The position numbers and the translations under genes were made by a program. Shown piece after piece: positions 16,649-24,608 of a stretch of 44,422 nucleotides of DNA (positions are counted from its first letter, which is position 1; each line of letters starts with the position of its first letter). Under the pieces are notes generated by a model, which was not told where the DNA came from, made no database searches, and saw only the letters and a program-made list of their open reading frames with translations. Source of the DNA: a bacterium (GTDB lineage Bacteria; Bacillota; Bacilli; Lactobacillales; Streptococcaceae); contig CAJNBV010000013.1 in assembly GCA_905221095.1 (NCBI GenBank), forward strand, positions 1-44,422. Direction: 5' to 3'.

Positions 16649-17614
16649 ATGGTGATATCAATCATTGTCCCCTGTTTAAACGAAGAGGAAGTACTTCCTC
16701 TTTTTTATCAGGCTTTGGAAGTTTTACTTCCAGATTTGGAAACAGAAATCGAGTATGTCTTTGTCGATGATGGATCAAGTGATGGGACCTTGGAACTGTT
16801 AAAGGCCTATCGGGAACAAAATCCGGCAGTGCATTATCTTTCTTTCTCTCGAAATTTTGGTAAAGAAGCAGCCCTCTATTCAGGCTTGCAATATGCGACA
16901 GGAGATCTGGTGGTGGTGATGGATGCAGACCTGCAGGATCCTCCGAGTATGTTGCTTGAGATGAAAGCCTTACTAGACCAAAATGCAGATTTGGACTGTG
17001 TAGGAACACGAAGAACCAGTAGAGAGGGAGAACCCTTCTTTCGCAGTTTCTGTGCTGATCTCTTTTACCGCCTTATGCAAAAAATTAGCCCAGTAGCCTT
17101 GCCCTCAGGTGTCCGTGATTTTCGCATGATGAGACGGTCTGTAGTCGATGCTATTTTAAGCTTGACCGAGTCCAATCGTTTTTCAAAGGGGCTCTTTGCC
17201 TGGGTCGGTTTCAAAACCTACTATTTGGACTATCCAAATGTCGAAAGGAAGGCTGGCAAGACCAGTTGGAGTTTTAGGCAACTCATCTTCTACTCTATTG
17301 AAGGGATTGTTAACTTTTCAGATTTTCCCTTGATTATAGCTTTCGTAGCTGGTCTCTTATCTTGCTTTGTTTCTCTACTAATGACCTTTTTTGTTGTGGT
17401 TCGGACCCTCATTTTGGGTAATCCGACATCAGGTTGGACCTCTCTGATGGCTGTTATTCTCTTTCTTGGGGGAATCCAACTCTTGACCATTGGGATTCTC
17501 GGCAAGTATATCAGTAAGATTTATCTAGAGACTAAAAAAAGACCACTTTATCTTATCAAAGAAAAAAGCGATCTTCCTGATTTTACAGAAAAAAATAAAG
17601 TGAAAAGACTATAA
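16649..17614 (+). CDS. GT2 family glycosyltransferase (GtrB/CsbB-like, undecaprenyl-phosphate type)
   Basis: A 321-residue DPM1-like glycosyltransferase. It starts MVISIIVPCLNEE and has the nucleotide-sugar motif DDGSSDGT (Asp40-Asp41), DADLQDPP near residue 92, and two C-terminal membrane helices (SDFPLIIAFVAGLLS and MAVILFLGGIQLLTIGILG regions). Relatives transfer glucose or another hexose to undecaprenyl phosphate for later transfer outside the membrane. Coupling to galE raises the possibility of UDP-galactose as donor. An in-frame ATG at 16631 is an alternative start; neither has a strong ribosome site. Confidence 0.88.
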   Translation: MVISIIVPCLNEEEVLPLFYQALEVLLPDLETEIEYVFVDDGSSDGTLELLKAYREQNPAVHYLSFSRNFGKEAALYSGLQYATGDLVVVMDADLQDPPSMLLEMKALLDQNADLDCVGTRRTSREGEPFFRSFCADLFYRLMQKISPVALPSGVRDFRMMRRSVVDAILSLTESNRFSKGLFAWVGFKTYYLDYPNVERKAGKTSWSFRQLIFYSIEGIVNFSDFPLIIAFVAGLLSCFVSLLMTFFVVVRTLILGNPTSGWTSLMAVILFLGGIQLLTIGILGKYISKIYLETKKRPLYLIKEKSDLPDFTEKNKVKRL

Positions 17615-17664
17615 TTTTACATGGAAATGTGCTAAACTAGAGGGAGTGGATTATCGCCATTGAT

Positions 17665-17871
17665 TTAGGCTTCCTGGTTTCCAATCAGGGCGCGAGTTGG
17701 GCAATTTTTAACAGCCTCTAAGACATCCTGGCTAGGAGAAATTTCTTTTTCCAGTTGGTCAGGGTCATCGTAAAAACGCACGATTCCATTATCGTGGTAA
17801 TCAAATAAATCAGAATAAGTTTGGCAAAGCCCACAGGCGATACATCGTTCAGGTATAAGTGTGATTTTCAT
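17665..17871 (-). CDS. Single-cluster [4Fe-4S] ferredoxin
   Basis: A 68-residue ferredoxin. Cluster ligands are Cys10, Cys13, Cys16 (CIACGLC) and Cys57 in KNCPTRAL; no second CxxCxxC is present, so one cluster is expected. The body is acidic, as usual for an electron carrier. The start at complement 17871 gives MKITLIPERC. An upstream extension adds a hydrophobic stretch spanning the divergent promoter region and is rejected. It is divergent from the LysM-like gene with only 45 bp between start codons. I see no terminator hairpin between it and the convergent glycosyltransferase gene. Confidence 0.88.
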   Translation of the reverse strand: MKITLIPERCIACGLCQTYSDLFDYHDNGIVRFYDDPDQLEKEISPSQDVLEAVKNCPTRALIGNQEA

Positions 17872-17916
17872 ATTTATATTGTAATAAGAAAAGTAAAAAA
17901 AAACAAGGAGTAAGGT

Positions 17917-18387
17917 ATGGCAAAAGAACCGTGGCAAGAAGATATTTATGAAAATCAAGAAGAAACAAGATCAGAACGTCGTAAGAGAACTCAAGGTAGA
18001 GATGTAGTAGCCAATCGTGTCTTGACGATCTTAGCCAGTATTTTCTTTGTAATTGTGGTGGTAATGATTATTGTTCTCATCTATCTATCATCAGGTGGGA
18101 GTAATCGCACAGCAGCCTTGAAAGATTTTCACGATTCTGATGCAAATGTAGTACAGATTTCATCTTCTAGTAGTTCCCAGACTGAACAGAGTTCAGAATC
18201 TTCTTCTGAACACTCGGAGGAAGCTACAGATCCAGAAGGGACGACAAAAGTCTTGGCTGGAGAAGGAGAAGCAGCCATTGCAGCTCGCGCTGGGATTTCG
18301 ATTGCTCAGTTAGAAGCCTTAAATCCTAGTCATATGGCTACAGGGTCTTGGTTTGCTAATCCAGGTGATGTTGTAAAAATAAAATAG
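17917..18387 (+). CDS. SAG1386/EF1546-family surface-associated protein with LysM-like domain
   Basis: A 156-residue protein. It has a charged cytoplasmic N-terminus ([15 protein letters not shown]), one membrane helix (about residues 34-59), then a Ser/Glu-rich extracellular linker. The C-terminal LysM-like motif includes [20 protein letters not shown] and ends in [11 protein letters not shown]. LysM domains bind peptidoglycan, so a cell-wall role is plausible. The strong site AAGGAG precedes the ATG. cmk follows 8 nt downstream, an arrangement common in streptococci. Confidence 0.85.
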   Translation: MAKEPWQEDIYENQEETRSERRKRTQGRDVVANRVLTILASIFFVIVVVMIIVLIYLSSGGSNRTAALKDFHDSDANVVQISSSSSSQTEQSSESSSEHSEEATDPEGTTKVLAGEGEAAIAARAGISIAQLEALNPSHMATGSWFANPGDVVKIK

Positions 18388-18395
18388 GAGTTGAT

Positions 18396-19067
18396 ATGAA
18401 AACCATTCAAATTGCTATTGACGGTCCTGCTTCAAGTGGTAAGAGTACAGTCGCAAAGATTATTGCTAAGGATTTTGGTTATACCTACCTAGATACAGGT
18501 GCTATGTATCGTGCAGCGACCTACATGGCTCTCAAGAATCAATTAGGAGTTGAACAAGTTGAAGAACTTCTAACCTTATTGGACCGGCATCCAATCAGCT
18601 TTGGACGTTCAGAAACTGGAGACCAGCTTGTTTTTGTGGGAGATGTGGATATTACTCATCCTATCCGTGAAAATGAAGTAACCAATCATGTTTCTGCTAT
18701 TGCAGCAATTCCTCAAGTGCGTGAGAAACTAGTTTCTCTCCAACAAGAGATTGCCCAGCAAGGTGGAATTGTTATGGACGGTCGTGATATTGGAACTGTC
18801 GTATTGCCACAAGCAGAGTTGAAAATTTTCCTAGTAGCCTCTGTTGATGAGAGAGCAGAGCGTCGTTACAAGGAAAATATTGCCAAGGGAATTGAAACAG
18901 ACCTTGAAACCCTAAAAGAGGAGATTGCTGCGCGTGACTACAAGGATAGCCATCGTGAGACTTCACCTCTCAAACAAGCAGAGGATGCTGTCTATCTTGA
19001 TACAACTGGTTTGAACATTCAAGAAGTAGTTGAAAAAATCAAAGCAGAAGCTAAAAAAAGAATGTAA
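18396..19067 (+). CDS. cmk: Cytidylate kinase
   Basis: A 223-residue NMP kinase phosphorylating CMP and dCMP. P-loop GPASSGKST is at residues 10-18, followed by DTGAMYRA, the CMP-binding insert with [21 protein letters not shown], and LID-region arginines in [16 protein letters not shown] lies upstream of the ATG. Length and motifs are those of standard bacterial Cmk. It is the last gene of a two-gene unit ended by the hairpin at 19079. Confidence 0.96.
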   Translation: MKTIQIAIDGPASSGKSTVAKIIAKDFGYTYLDTGAMYRAATYMALKNQLGVEQVEELLTLLDRHPISFGRSETGDQLVFVGDVDITHPIRENEVTNHVSAIAAIPQVREKLVSLQQEIAQQGGIVMDGRDIGTVVLPQAELKIFLVASVDERAERRYKENIAKGIETDLETLKEEIAARDYKDSHRETSPLKQAEDAVYLDTTGLNIQEVVEKIKAEAKKRM

Positions 19068-19073
19068 ATATTG

Positions 19074-19103
19074 AAAAGCCGATAGATTGATATCGGTTTT
19101 TTT
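19074..19103 (+). terminator. cmk terminator
   Basis: CCGATA (19079-19084), loop GATTGA, TATCGG (19091-19096), then seven T residues; flanking A-T pairs extend the stem. Confidence 0.85.
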
Positions 19104-19111
19104 CTAAATTT

Positions 19112-19138
19112 GTCAAAATGCTGAATTTAAGGTATAAT
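19112..19138 (+). promoter_or_regulatory. yjdM promoter
   Basis: TTGTCA (19112-19117) and TATAAT (19133-19138) separated by a short 15-bp spacer. Confidence 0.55.
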
Positions 19139-19197
19139 AGTTGCTGTTCGAGAAATTTTGATTTTCAAAGAATAGTGAATGATGATAAGGAGAAACC

Positions 19198-19536
19198 ATG
19201 AACAACCTACCAAATTGCCCACAATGTAACTCAGAGTATGTCTACGAAGACGGTGCCCTACTGGTTTGCCCAGAGTGTGCTCATGAGTGGAATCCTGCTG
19301 AAGTTGCAGAAGTAGAAGAAGGTCTTGTCGCTATCGATGCCAACGGAAATAAATTGGCTGATGGTGATACAGTAACCCTCATCAAGGACTTGAAAGTAAA
19401 AGGTGCGCCAAAAGATTTGAAACAAGGGACGCGCGTGAAAAATATCCGCATCGTAGAAGGCGACCACAATATTGACTGTAAGATTGATGGCTTTGGTGCC
19501 ATGAAACTCAAATCAGAGTTTGTGAAGAAAATTTAA
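19198..19536 (+). CDS. yjdM: YjdM/PhnA-like zinc-ribbon protein
   Basis: A 112-residue protein. Its N-terminal zinc ribbon has Cys7, Cys10, Cys24 and Cys27. The C-terminal PhnA domain includes [20 protein letters not shown] and [20 protein letters not shown]. It was named PhnA historically, but a role in phosphonate use is not supported for this family; the function is unknown. AAGGAG lies 7 nt before the ATG. The next gene starts 2 nt after its stop. Confidence 0.92.
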   Translation: MNNLPNCPQCNSEYVYEDGALLVCPECAHEWNPAEVAEVEEGLVAIDANGNKLADGDTVTLIKDLKVKGAPKDLKQGTRVKNIRIVEGDHNIDCKIDGFGAMKLKSEFVKKI

Positions 19537-19538
19537 AC

Positions 19539-20168
19539 ATGTCAAAGCACTACAAACTTGTATTTTATAGCCGTATCTTCTTGTTTCTAGCGGCTTTTAC
19601 GGGAGTTTATCTTGAAATCGCCAAGCATGGTGGCTTTGGGATGCTTCTCTATTATACGGTTCTGTCAAATCTTTTAGTAGCGATTTTTACGCTCTATCTC
19701 CTAAAGGTTATGAGCCGTTTAGGTGAAAACTGGCAAAGATCAAGTCTCTTGCGCTTAAAAGGTGGGGTCACCATGAGTATCATGATTACCTGTGTGATTT
19801 ACCATTTCCTCTTGGCGCCTATTGCGACTAATTTCTATACTCTGGAAAATTTCCTTTGCCACTATATCGTTCCCCTTTGGTTTTTAGCGGATACCCTCTT
19901 TTTTGACAAACAGGGTCAATACAAGATTTGGGATCCAGTTGTGTGGACGATTTTACCCTTGATATATATGATATTTGCTCTTTTTAATGGCTTGGTACTG
20001 AAACTAGACATTCCTAATTCTAAGGTCAGTCCTTTCCCTTACTTCTTTTTGAATGTGAACAAGGGTTGGGATGTTGTGTTCAAGTGGTGTCTGATTATCT
20101 TTGTTGCCTATATGGTGGCAGGATTTATCTTCTACTTTATCAAGCAAATCAAGAGAAAGTCATCCTAA
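19539..20168 (+). CDS. Pr6Pr family membrane protein
   Basis: A 209-residue integral membrane protein with about six hydrophobic helices. Polar and aromatic motifs sit between them: YYTVLSNLLVAIFTLY near residue 38, VIYHFLLAP near residue 86, and FLCHYIVPLWFLADTLFFD near residue 103. These match the Pr6Pr (FAR-17a/AIG1-like) family, whose bacterial role is not known. It follows yjdM by 2 nt, so the two are probably cotranscribed. Its stop codon abuts a BOX element. Confidence 0.8.
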   Translation: MSKHYKLVFYSRIFLFLAAFTGVYLEIAKHGGFGMLLYYTVLSNLLVAIFTLYLLKVMSRLGENWQRSSLLRLKGGVTMSIMITCVIYHFLLAPIATNFYTLENFLCHYIVPLWFLADTLFFDKQGQYKIWDPVVWTILPLIYMIFALFNGLVLKLDIPNSKVSPFPYFFLNVNKGWDVVFKWCLIIFVAYMVAGFIFYFIKQIKRKSS

Positions 20169-20319
20169 TACTCTTCGAAAATCTCTTCAAACCACGTCAG
20201 TTTCGCCTTGCCGTATATATGGTTACTGACTTCGTCAGTTTCATCTACAACCTCAAAGCAGTGCTTTGAGCAACCTGCGGCTAGCTTCCTAGTTTGCTCT
20301 TTGATTTTCATTGAGTATA
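20167..20319 (-). repeat. BOX dispersed repeat (A-B-C form)
   Basis: Read on the minus strand it begins TATACTCAATGAAAATCAAA (boxA), has one boxB unit containing CTCAAAGCACTGCTTTGAG, and ends in the boxC end CGAAGAGTATT. BOX elements are non-coding, structured repeats of S. pneumoniae and close relatives, and can affect neighbouring gene expression. It starts at the stop codon of the Pr6Pr gene. Confidence 0.9.
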
Positions 20320-20347
20320 AGACACAAGGGATTCATTTTCGAGTTTA

Positions 20348-20384
20348 AGAAGGAGTCTACAAACCAATGAGACTTCTTCTTTTC
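20348..20384 (+). terminator. Hairpin with T-rich tail upstream of the MFS gene
   Basis: AGAAGGAGTCT (20348-20358) pairs with AGACTTCTTCT (20370-20380), 11 bp with one G-U, followed by TTTC. It may end the yjdM-Pr6Pr transcript or attenuate readthrough into the MFS gene. I see only a weak promoter after it. Confidence 0.6.
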
Positions 20385-20439
20385 TTGCTTGATAACCATC
20401 AAAAAATAGAAGATTAAGAGAAAGATAGAAAGAGATTTC

Positions 20440-21591
20440 ATGAAACAATTTTTAGAACGGGCCAGTATTTTGGCTCTCTCCCTCGTTTTGATTACGTCCT
20501 TTTCGATTTCAAGTGCCCTACCAGCCATGTTTGACTATTATCAAGGTTATCCTAAGGAACAAATTGAACTCTTGGCGAGCTTGCCTTCCTTTGGAATCAT
20601 GATTATGTTATTACTAAATGGTTTCTTAGAAAAAATATTTCCTGAGCGCTTACAGATTAGTTTGGGATTACTGATTTTATCACTGAGTGGAACGGCTCCC
20701 TTCTGGTATCAGGCCTATCCTTTTGTCTTTGGAACACGGATTCTCTTTGGTTTGGGTGTTGGGATGATCAATGCCAAGGCTATTTCAATCATCAGTGAGC
20801 GTTATCAAGGGAAAACGCGAATTCAGATGTTAGGGCTACGCGGTTCTGCAGAGGTCGTGGGGGCTTCTCTCATTACCTTGGCAGTCGGCCAGTTGTTGGC
20901 CTTTGGTTGGACAGCTACTTTCTTAGCCTATAGTGCTGGATTTTTGGTGCTGACCCTTTATCTGCTCTTTGTCCCTTATGGAAAATCAAAGAAAGAAGTC
21001 AAGAAAAAAGCGAAGGATGCAAGTCGTTTAAGTCGAGAAATGAAAGGCTTGATTTTTATTCTAGCTATTGAAGCGGCAGTTGTAGTTTGTACCAATACGG
21101 CTATTACTATTCGTATTCCAAGTTTGATGGTGGAAAGAGGACTAGGGGATGCCCAGTTATCTAGTTTTGTTCTTAGTGTCATGCAGTTGATCGGGATTGT
21201 GGCTGGTGTGAGTTTTTCTTTCTTGATTTCTATCTTTAAAGAGAAACTGCTCCTCTGGTCTGGTATTACCTTCGGCTTAGGGCAAATCGTGATTGCCTTG
21301 TCTCCATCCTTGTGGGTGGTGGTGGCAGGAAGCATTCTGGCTGGTTTTGCCTACAGTGTAGCCTTGACGACGGTCTTTCAACTTGTCTCTGAAAGAATTC
21401 CAGCCAAACTCCTCAATCAAGCAACCTCATTTGCGGTTTTAGGCTGTAGTTTTGGAGCCTTTACGACTCCGTTCGTTCTAGGTGCGATTGGATTACTAAC
21501 TCACAATGGGATGCTGGTCTTCGCCATTTTAGGATCCTGGTTGATTGTAACCTCTATATTTGTCATGTACCTACTTCAAAAGAGAGCTTAG
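20440..21591 (+). CDS. MFS transporter
   Basis: A 383-residue major facilitator protein with about twelve hydrophobic helices. A charged central loop near residues 181-206 (KSKKEVKKKAKDASR) separates the two halves. The loop 2-3 equivalent is atypical (GFLEKIFPERLQ). GTRILFGLGVGMINAKAISIISERY near residue 99 fits helix 4 of sugar or drug MFS transporters. Substrate unknown. The ribosome site is weak (AGAAAGAG). It is monocistronic, with a hairpin upstream and truA's own promoter downstream. Confidence 0.85.
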   Translation: MKQFLERASILALSLVLITSFSISSALPAMFDYYQGYPKEQIELLASLPSFGIMIMLLLNGFLEKIFPERLQISLGLLILSLSGTAPFWYQAYPFVFGTRILFGLGVGMINAKAISIISERYQGKTRIQMLGLRGSAEVVGASLITLAVGQLLAFGWTATFLAYSAGFLVLTLYLLFVPYGKSKKEVKKKAKDASRLSREMKGLIFILAIEAAVVVCTNTAITIRIPSLMVERGLGDAQLSSFVLSVMQLIGIVAGVSFSFLISIFKEKLLLWSGITFGLGQIVIALSPSLWVVVAGSILAGFAYSVALTTVFQLVSERIPAKLLNQATSFAVLGCSFGAFTTPFVLGAIGLLTHNGMLVFAILGSWLIVTSIFVMYLLQKRA

Positions 21592-21654
21592 GATTCATTT
21601 CCTAAGTTTTTCTTTTTGGAGCTTTTGTACCCGGACAATTATAGATTTTCTAGC

Positions 21655-21683
21655 TTGTTACGAGACTAATTTCTTGATAAAAT
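21655..21683 (+). promoter_or_regulatory. truA operon promoter, start codon at the +1 region
   Basis: TTGTTA (21655-21660), 17-bp spacer, TAAAAT (21678-21683), with TG one base before the -10. Only AGAAGTT separates it from the ATG at 21691, so the transcript should start at or next to the ATG. Confidence 0.65.
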
Positions 21684-21690
21684 AGAAGTT

Positions 21691-22440
21691 ATGACGAGAT
21701 ATAAAGCAACTATTTCCTATGATGGTTATGCCTTTGCTGGTTTTCAGCGTCAACCCCATGCGCGGAGCGTTCAGGAAGAAATTGAAAAAACCTTGACTAG
21801 ATTGAATAAGGGCCAAGTCATCACCGTTCACGGTGCTGGTAGGACTGATAGTGGAGTCCATGCTCTGGGCCAAGTCATTCATTTTGACTTGCCATATCAG
21901 ATGGATGAGGAAAAACTTCGCTTTGCTCTGGACACCCAGTCCCCTGAAGATATTGATGTGATTTCAATTGAGCTTGTGGCGGATGATTTTCATTGTCGTT
22001 ATGCCAAGCATAGCAAGACCTATGAGTTTATCGTGGATAGAGGCCGTCCTAAAAATCCGATGTGCCGTCACTATGCTACTCATTTTCCTTATCCACTTGA
22101 TGTGGAGCGGATGCAGGAGGCTGTCAAAAAGCTAGAGGGCACCCATGATTTTACCGGTTTTACAGCTTCTGGAACTAGTGTAGAGGACAAGGTTCGTACC
22201 ATTACAGAAGCTAGTCTTAGGGTTGATGAGACAGGCCAATTTTTGACCTTTACCTTTTCAGGAAATGGTTTCTTGTATAAACAGATTCGCAATATGGTGG
22301 GGACGCTGCTCAAAATCGGCAATAATCGTATGCCGGTAGAGCAGATTGACTTGATTTTAGAGAAGAAGGACAGGCAGTTAGCAGGTCCAACGGCAGCACC
22401 AAATGGCTTGTATTTAAAGGAGATTCGTTATGAAGAATAA
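21691..22440 (+). CDS. truA: tRNA pseudouridine synthase A
   Basis: A 249-residue enzyme making pseudouridine at positions 38-40 of tRNA anticodon arms. The catalytic aspartate is Asp53 in [25 protein letters not shown] and [14 protein letters not shown] are other family motifs. No Shine-Dalgarno precedes the ATG and the -10 box ends 7 nt upstream, so leaderless translation is likely. It overlaps pdxK by 11 nt, forming a truA-pdxK-ECF operon. Confidence 0.95.
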   Translation: MTRYKATISYDGYAFAGFQRQPHARSVQEEIEKTLTRLNKGQVITVHGAGRTDSGVHALGQVIHFDLPYQMDEEKLRFALDTQSPEDIDVISIELVADDFHCRYAKHSKTYEFIVDRGRPKNPMCRHYATHFPYPLDVERMQEAVKKLEGTHDFTGFTASGTSVEDKVRTITEASLRVDETGQFLTFTFSGNGFLYKQIRNMVGTLLKIGNNRMPVEQIDLILEKKDRQLAGPTAAPNGLYLKEIRYEE

Positions 22441-23203
22441 TCGTATTTTAGCACTTTCAGGAAATGATATTTTTAGTGGTGGTGGTTTGTCAGCAGATTT
22501 GGCTACCTATACTTTGAACGGCTTGCATGGCTTTGTAGCAGTGACTTGTTTGACAGCCTTGACAGAGAAGGGTTTTGAAGTCTTTCCAACTGACGATGCC
22601 ATTTTTCAACATGAATTAGATAGTTTGCGTGATGTGGAGTTTGCAGGGATTAAGATTGGTCTTCTCCCTACTGTTAGTGTGGCTGAGAAGGCATTGGACT
22701 TTATCAAGCAACGTCCAGGAGTGCCTGTGGTATTGGATCCTGTCTTGGTCTGCAAGGAAACGCACGATGTAGCTGTCAGTGAACTCTGCCAAGAGTTGAT
22801 TCGCTTTTTCCCTCATGTCAGCGTGATTACGCCTAATCTCCCAGAAGCAGAATTATTGGCTGGTCAAGAAATCAAAACCCTTGAAGACATGAAAACTGCA
22901 GCGCAGAAATTGCATGACTTGGGAGCGCCAGCAGTTATTATCAAGGGAGGCAATCGCCTTAGTCAGGACAAGGCTGTAGATGTCTTTTATGATGGACAGA
23001 CCTTTACAGTCCTAGAAAATCCCGTTATCCAAGGCCAAAATGCCGGTGCAGGTTGTACCTTTGCCTCAAGCATTGCCAGTCACTTGGTTAAAGGTGATGA
23101 ACTTTTACCAGCAATAGAAAGCTCGAAGGCTTTCGTTTACCGTGCCATTGCACAAGCAGATCAATATGGAGTAAGACAATATGAAGCAAACCAAAACAAC
23201 TAA
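22430..23203 (+). CDS. Pyridoxine/pyridoxal (or hydroxymethylpyrimidine) kinase
   Basis: A 257-residue ribokinase-like kinase of the ThiD/PdxK2 group. Visible motifs: [19 protein letters not shown] at the N-terminus, [14 protein letters not shown] near residue 100, [13 protein letters not shown] near residue 128, and the anion-hole motif [16 protein letters not shown] near residue 204. Members phosphorylate hydroxymethylpyrimidine and/or vitamin B6. No thiamine genes are near, and the next gene encodes an ECF S-component of the vitamin B6 type, so a pyridoxal kinase role is favoured. It starts within truA (11-nt overlap). Confidence 0.82.
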   Translation: MKNNRILALSGNDIFSGGGLSADLATYTLNGLHGFVAVTCLTALTEKGFEVFPTDDAIFQHELDSLRDVEFAGIKIGLLPTVSVAEKALDFIKQRPGVPVVLDPVLVCKETHDVAVSELCQELIRFFPHVSVITPNLPEAELLAGQEIKTLEDMKTAAQKLHDLGAPAVIIKGGNRLSQDKAVDVFYDGQTFTVLENPVIQGQNAGAGCTFASSIASHLVKGDELLPAIESSKAFVYRAIAQADQYGVRQYEANQNN

Positions 23204-23642
23204 AATCGCCCTTGTATCCCTCTTAACCGCCCTTTCTGTGGTTCTAGGTTATTTCTTAAAAATCCCGACACCGACAGGCATTCTAACTCTTTTAGATGCG
23301 GGTATCTTCTTTACGGCCTTTTACTTTGGCAGTAAAGAGGGAGCCGTCGTTGGAGGATTAGCAGGTTTCTTAATTGACCTCTTATCAGGCTACCCTCAAT
23401 GGATGTTCTTTAGCTTGGTCAACCATGGCTTGCAGGGATTTTTCGCAGGATTTAAAGTCAAAACTCAGTGGCTAGGCCTTATTTTGGCAACTATTGCCAT
23501 GGTAGGGGGATACGCCTTGGGTTCTACTTTAATGAATGGCTGGGCAGCAGCCCTACCAGAAATCCTACCAAATTTCATGCAAAATATAGTAGGGATGATT
23601 GTAGGATTTGTTCTTAGCCAAAGTATTAAGAAGATTAAGTAA
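23181..23642 (+). CDS. ECF transporter S component, predicted vitamin B6 (PdxU2-like)
   Basis: A 153-residue, roughly five- to six-helix membrane protein. It begins [20 protein letters not shown], a typical ECF S-component N-terminus with the helix-1 small-residue face, and continues with LGYFLKIPTPTGILTLLDAG. S-components bind a vitamin and dock onto the shared EcfT-EcfA module, encoded elsewhere. Fusion into an operon with a B6/HMP kinase suggests uptake of pyridoxine or pyridoxal followed by trapping through phosphorylation. The ligand is inferred from context. Confidence 0.8.
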   Translation: MKQTKTTKIALVSLLTALSVVLGYFLKIPTPTGILTLLDAGIFFTAFYFGSKEGAVVGGLAGFLIDLLSGYPQWMFFSLVNHGLQGFFAGFKVKTQWLGLILATIAMVGGYALGSTLMNGWAAALPEILPNFMQNIVGMIVGFVLSQSIKKIK

Positions 23643-23646
23643 TTAT

Positions 23647-23695
23647 AAAAACCGTAAAGTTGGCAGAAAATCATTACTGCTAACTTTACGGTTTT
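23647..23695. terminator. Bidirectional terminator between ECF gene and the orphan hendecad gene
   Basis: A 19-bp stem, AAAACCGTAAAGTTGGCAG (23648-23666) with CTGCTAACTTTACGGTTTT (23677-23695), one G-U pair. A- and T-runs at the ends let it work in both directions. Confidence 0.9.
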
Positions 23696-23696
23696 A

Positions 23697-24596
23697 TTAT
23701 TGGTCTTCTTGTAGATAATAGGAAATCACAATAGAAGAATTACTATCAAAATAGGAATCTTTATCAAAGTATTTGCAATTTCCTATTGTAATGCTATGTA
23801 TTTTGTAATTCTTAATAAAATGAGGTAATTTTTCATATCTTTCTTCAAGTAATGTTACATTATGAAATCCAAAATTTTCAAAAATCTCTTTTACGTCTGT
23901 AGGTTCTTTTGTAAGTAAAATATCATAATCATCAGGTGAAAGTATAAACTGATTCTTTAAAATATCATTAAGTCGCTTAGAAATTCGCAAACTAATATTT
24001 TTAGGGATACTTGAGTCAGTATTATCTCTTGAAATTCTAACTTTTCCCGTTAAACTGCCATAATCATTATAATCTAAAGTAAAAAACCAAGTTGAAATTC
24101 TGCTAATTGAATACACCTCAAAATTAATTAAAGCTTGATTAATTTCTACCTTTTTAATTCGAATAATTTGACTGGTTTCTTCGTGAATTATTCTATTAAA
24201 GTCTTCTTGAGTTAAGAATTCAGGGAATTGAATGGATAAAGATTGTCTAAGTTCTTCATCTTGTTTCTTTTCAAGACGCTCTTGATTATTCCATGAGTGT
24301 ATTTCAAAAATTAAATTTACAACTTTACCAGGTACACTTATAAAATTAGAAATTCCTGTCATAGTATTATTGGCAATACAAGCAGCTCCATCTACAGTAT
24401 TGGTGGTTATTTTAGAAGTTTCATCTACAACTACTTTAACGGCTTTTGCTGTCTCGTTTGCAATATCATTTACAACTTTTGAGGATTCATTTGCAATATT
24501 ATTTACAACCTTTGAAGATTCATTGACGATATCATTTACGACTTTAGAAGTTTCATTGGTAACATTATCTACAAATTTAAAGATATCATTTAACAT
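23697..24596 (-). CDS. Orphan protein with N-terminal 11-residue repeats, unknown function
   Basis: A 299-residue protein I do not recognise. Residues 14-77 consist of 11-residue units beginning NET/NES/DET at 14, 25, 36, 47 and 58, with a decayed unit at 69 (for example NESSKVVNNIA). This gives a long amphipathic helix of hendecad type, as in right-handed coiled coils or membrane-surface helices. A hydrophobic segment (GISNFISVPGKVVNLIF, about residues 80-96) follows, then a charged linker (ERLEKKQDEELRQ). The C-terminal half is globular. The gene is visibly more AT-rich than its neighbours and has no good ribosome site. Its start is 12 nt after the pepQ stop, so it may be read through from pepQ. 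Probably acquired. Confidence 0.7.
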   Translation of the reverse strand: MLNDIFKFVDNVTNETSKVVNDIVNESSKVVNNIANESSKVVNDIANETAKAVKVVVDETSKITTNTVDGAACIANNTMTGISNFISVPGKVVNLIFEIHSWNNQERLEKKQDEELRQSLSIQFPEFLTQEDFNRIIHEETSQIIRIKKVEINQALINFEVYSISRISTWFFTLDYNDYGSLTGKVRISRDNTDSSIPKNISLRISKRLNDILKNQFILSPDDYDILLTKEPTDVKEIFENFGFHNVTLLEERYEKLPHFIKNYKIHSITIGNCKYFDKDSYFDSNSSIVISYYLQEDQ

Positions 24597-24608
24597 AAAA
24601 TAATACCG

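Noticed and set aside
17872..17958. Ferredoxin with an N-terminal membrane helix
   Set aside because: The extra 29 codons cover the divergent intergenic region and overlap the start of the LysM-like gene on the other strand. The 68-residue form matches known small ferredoxins.
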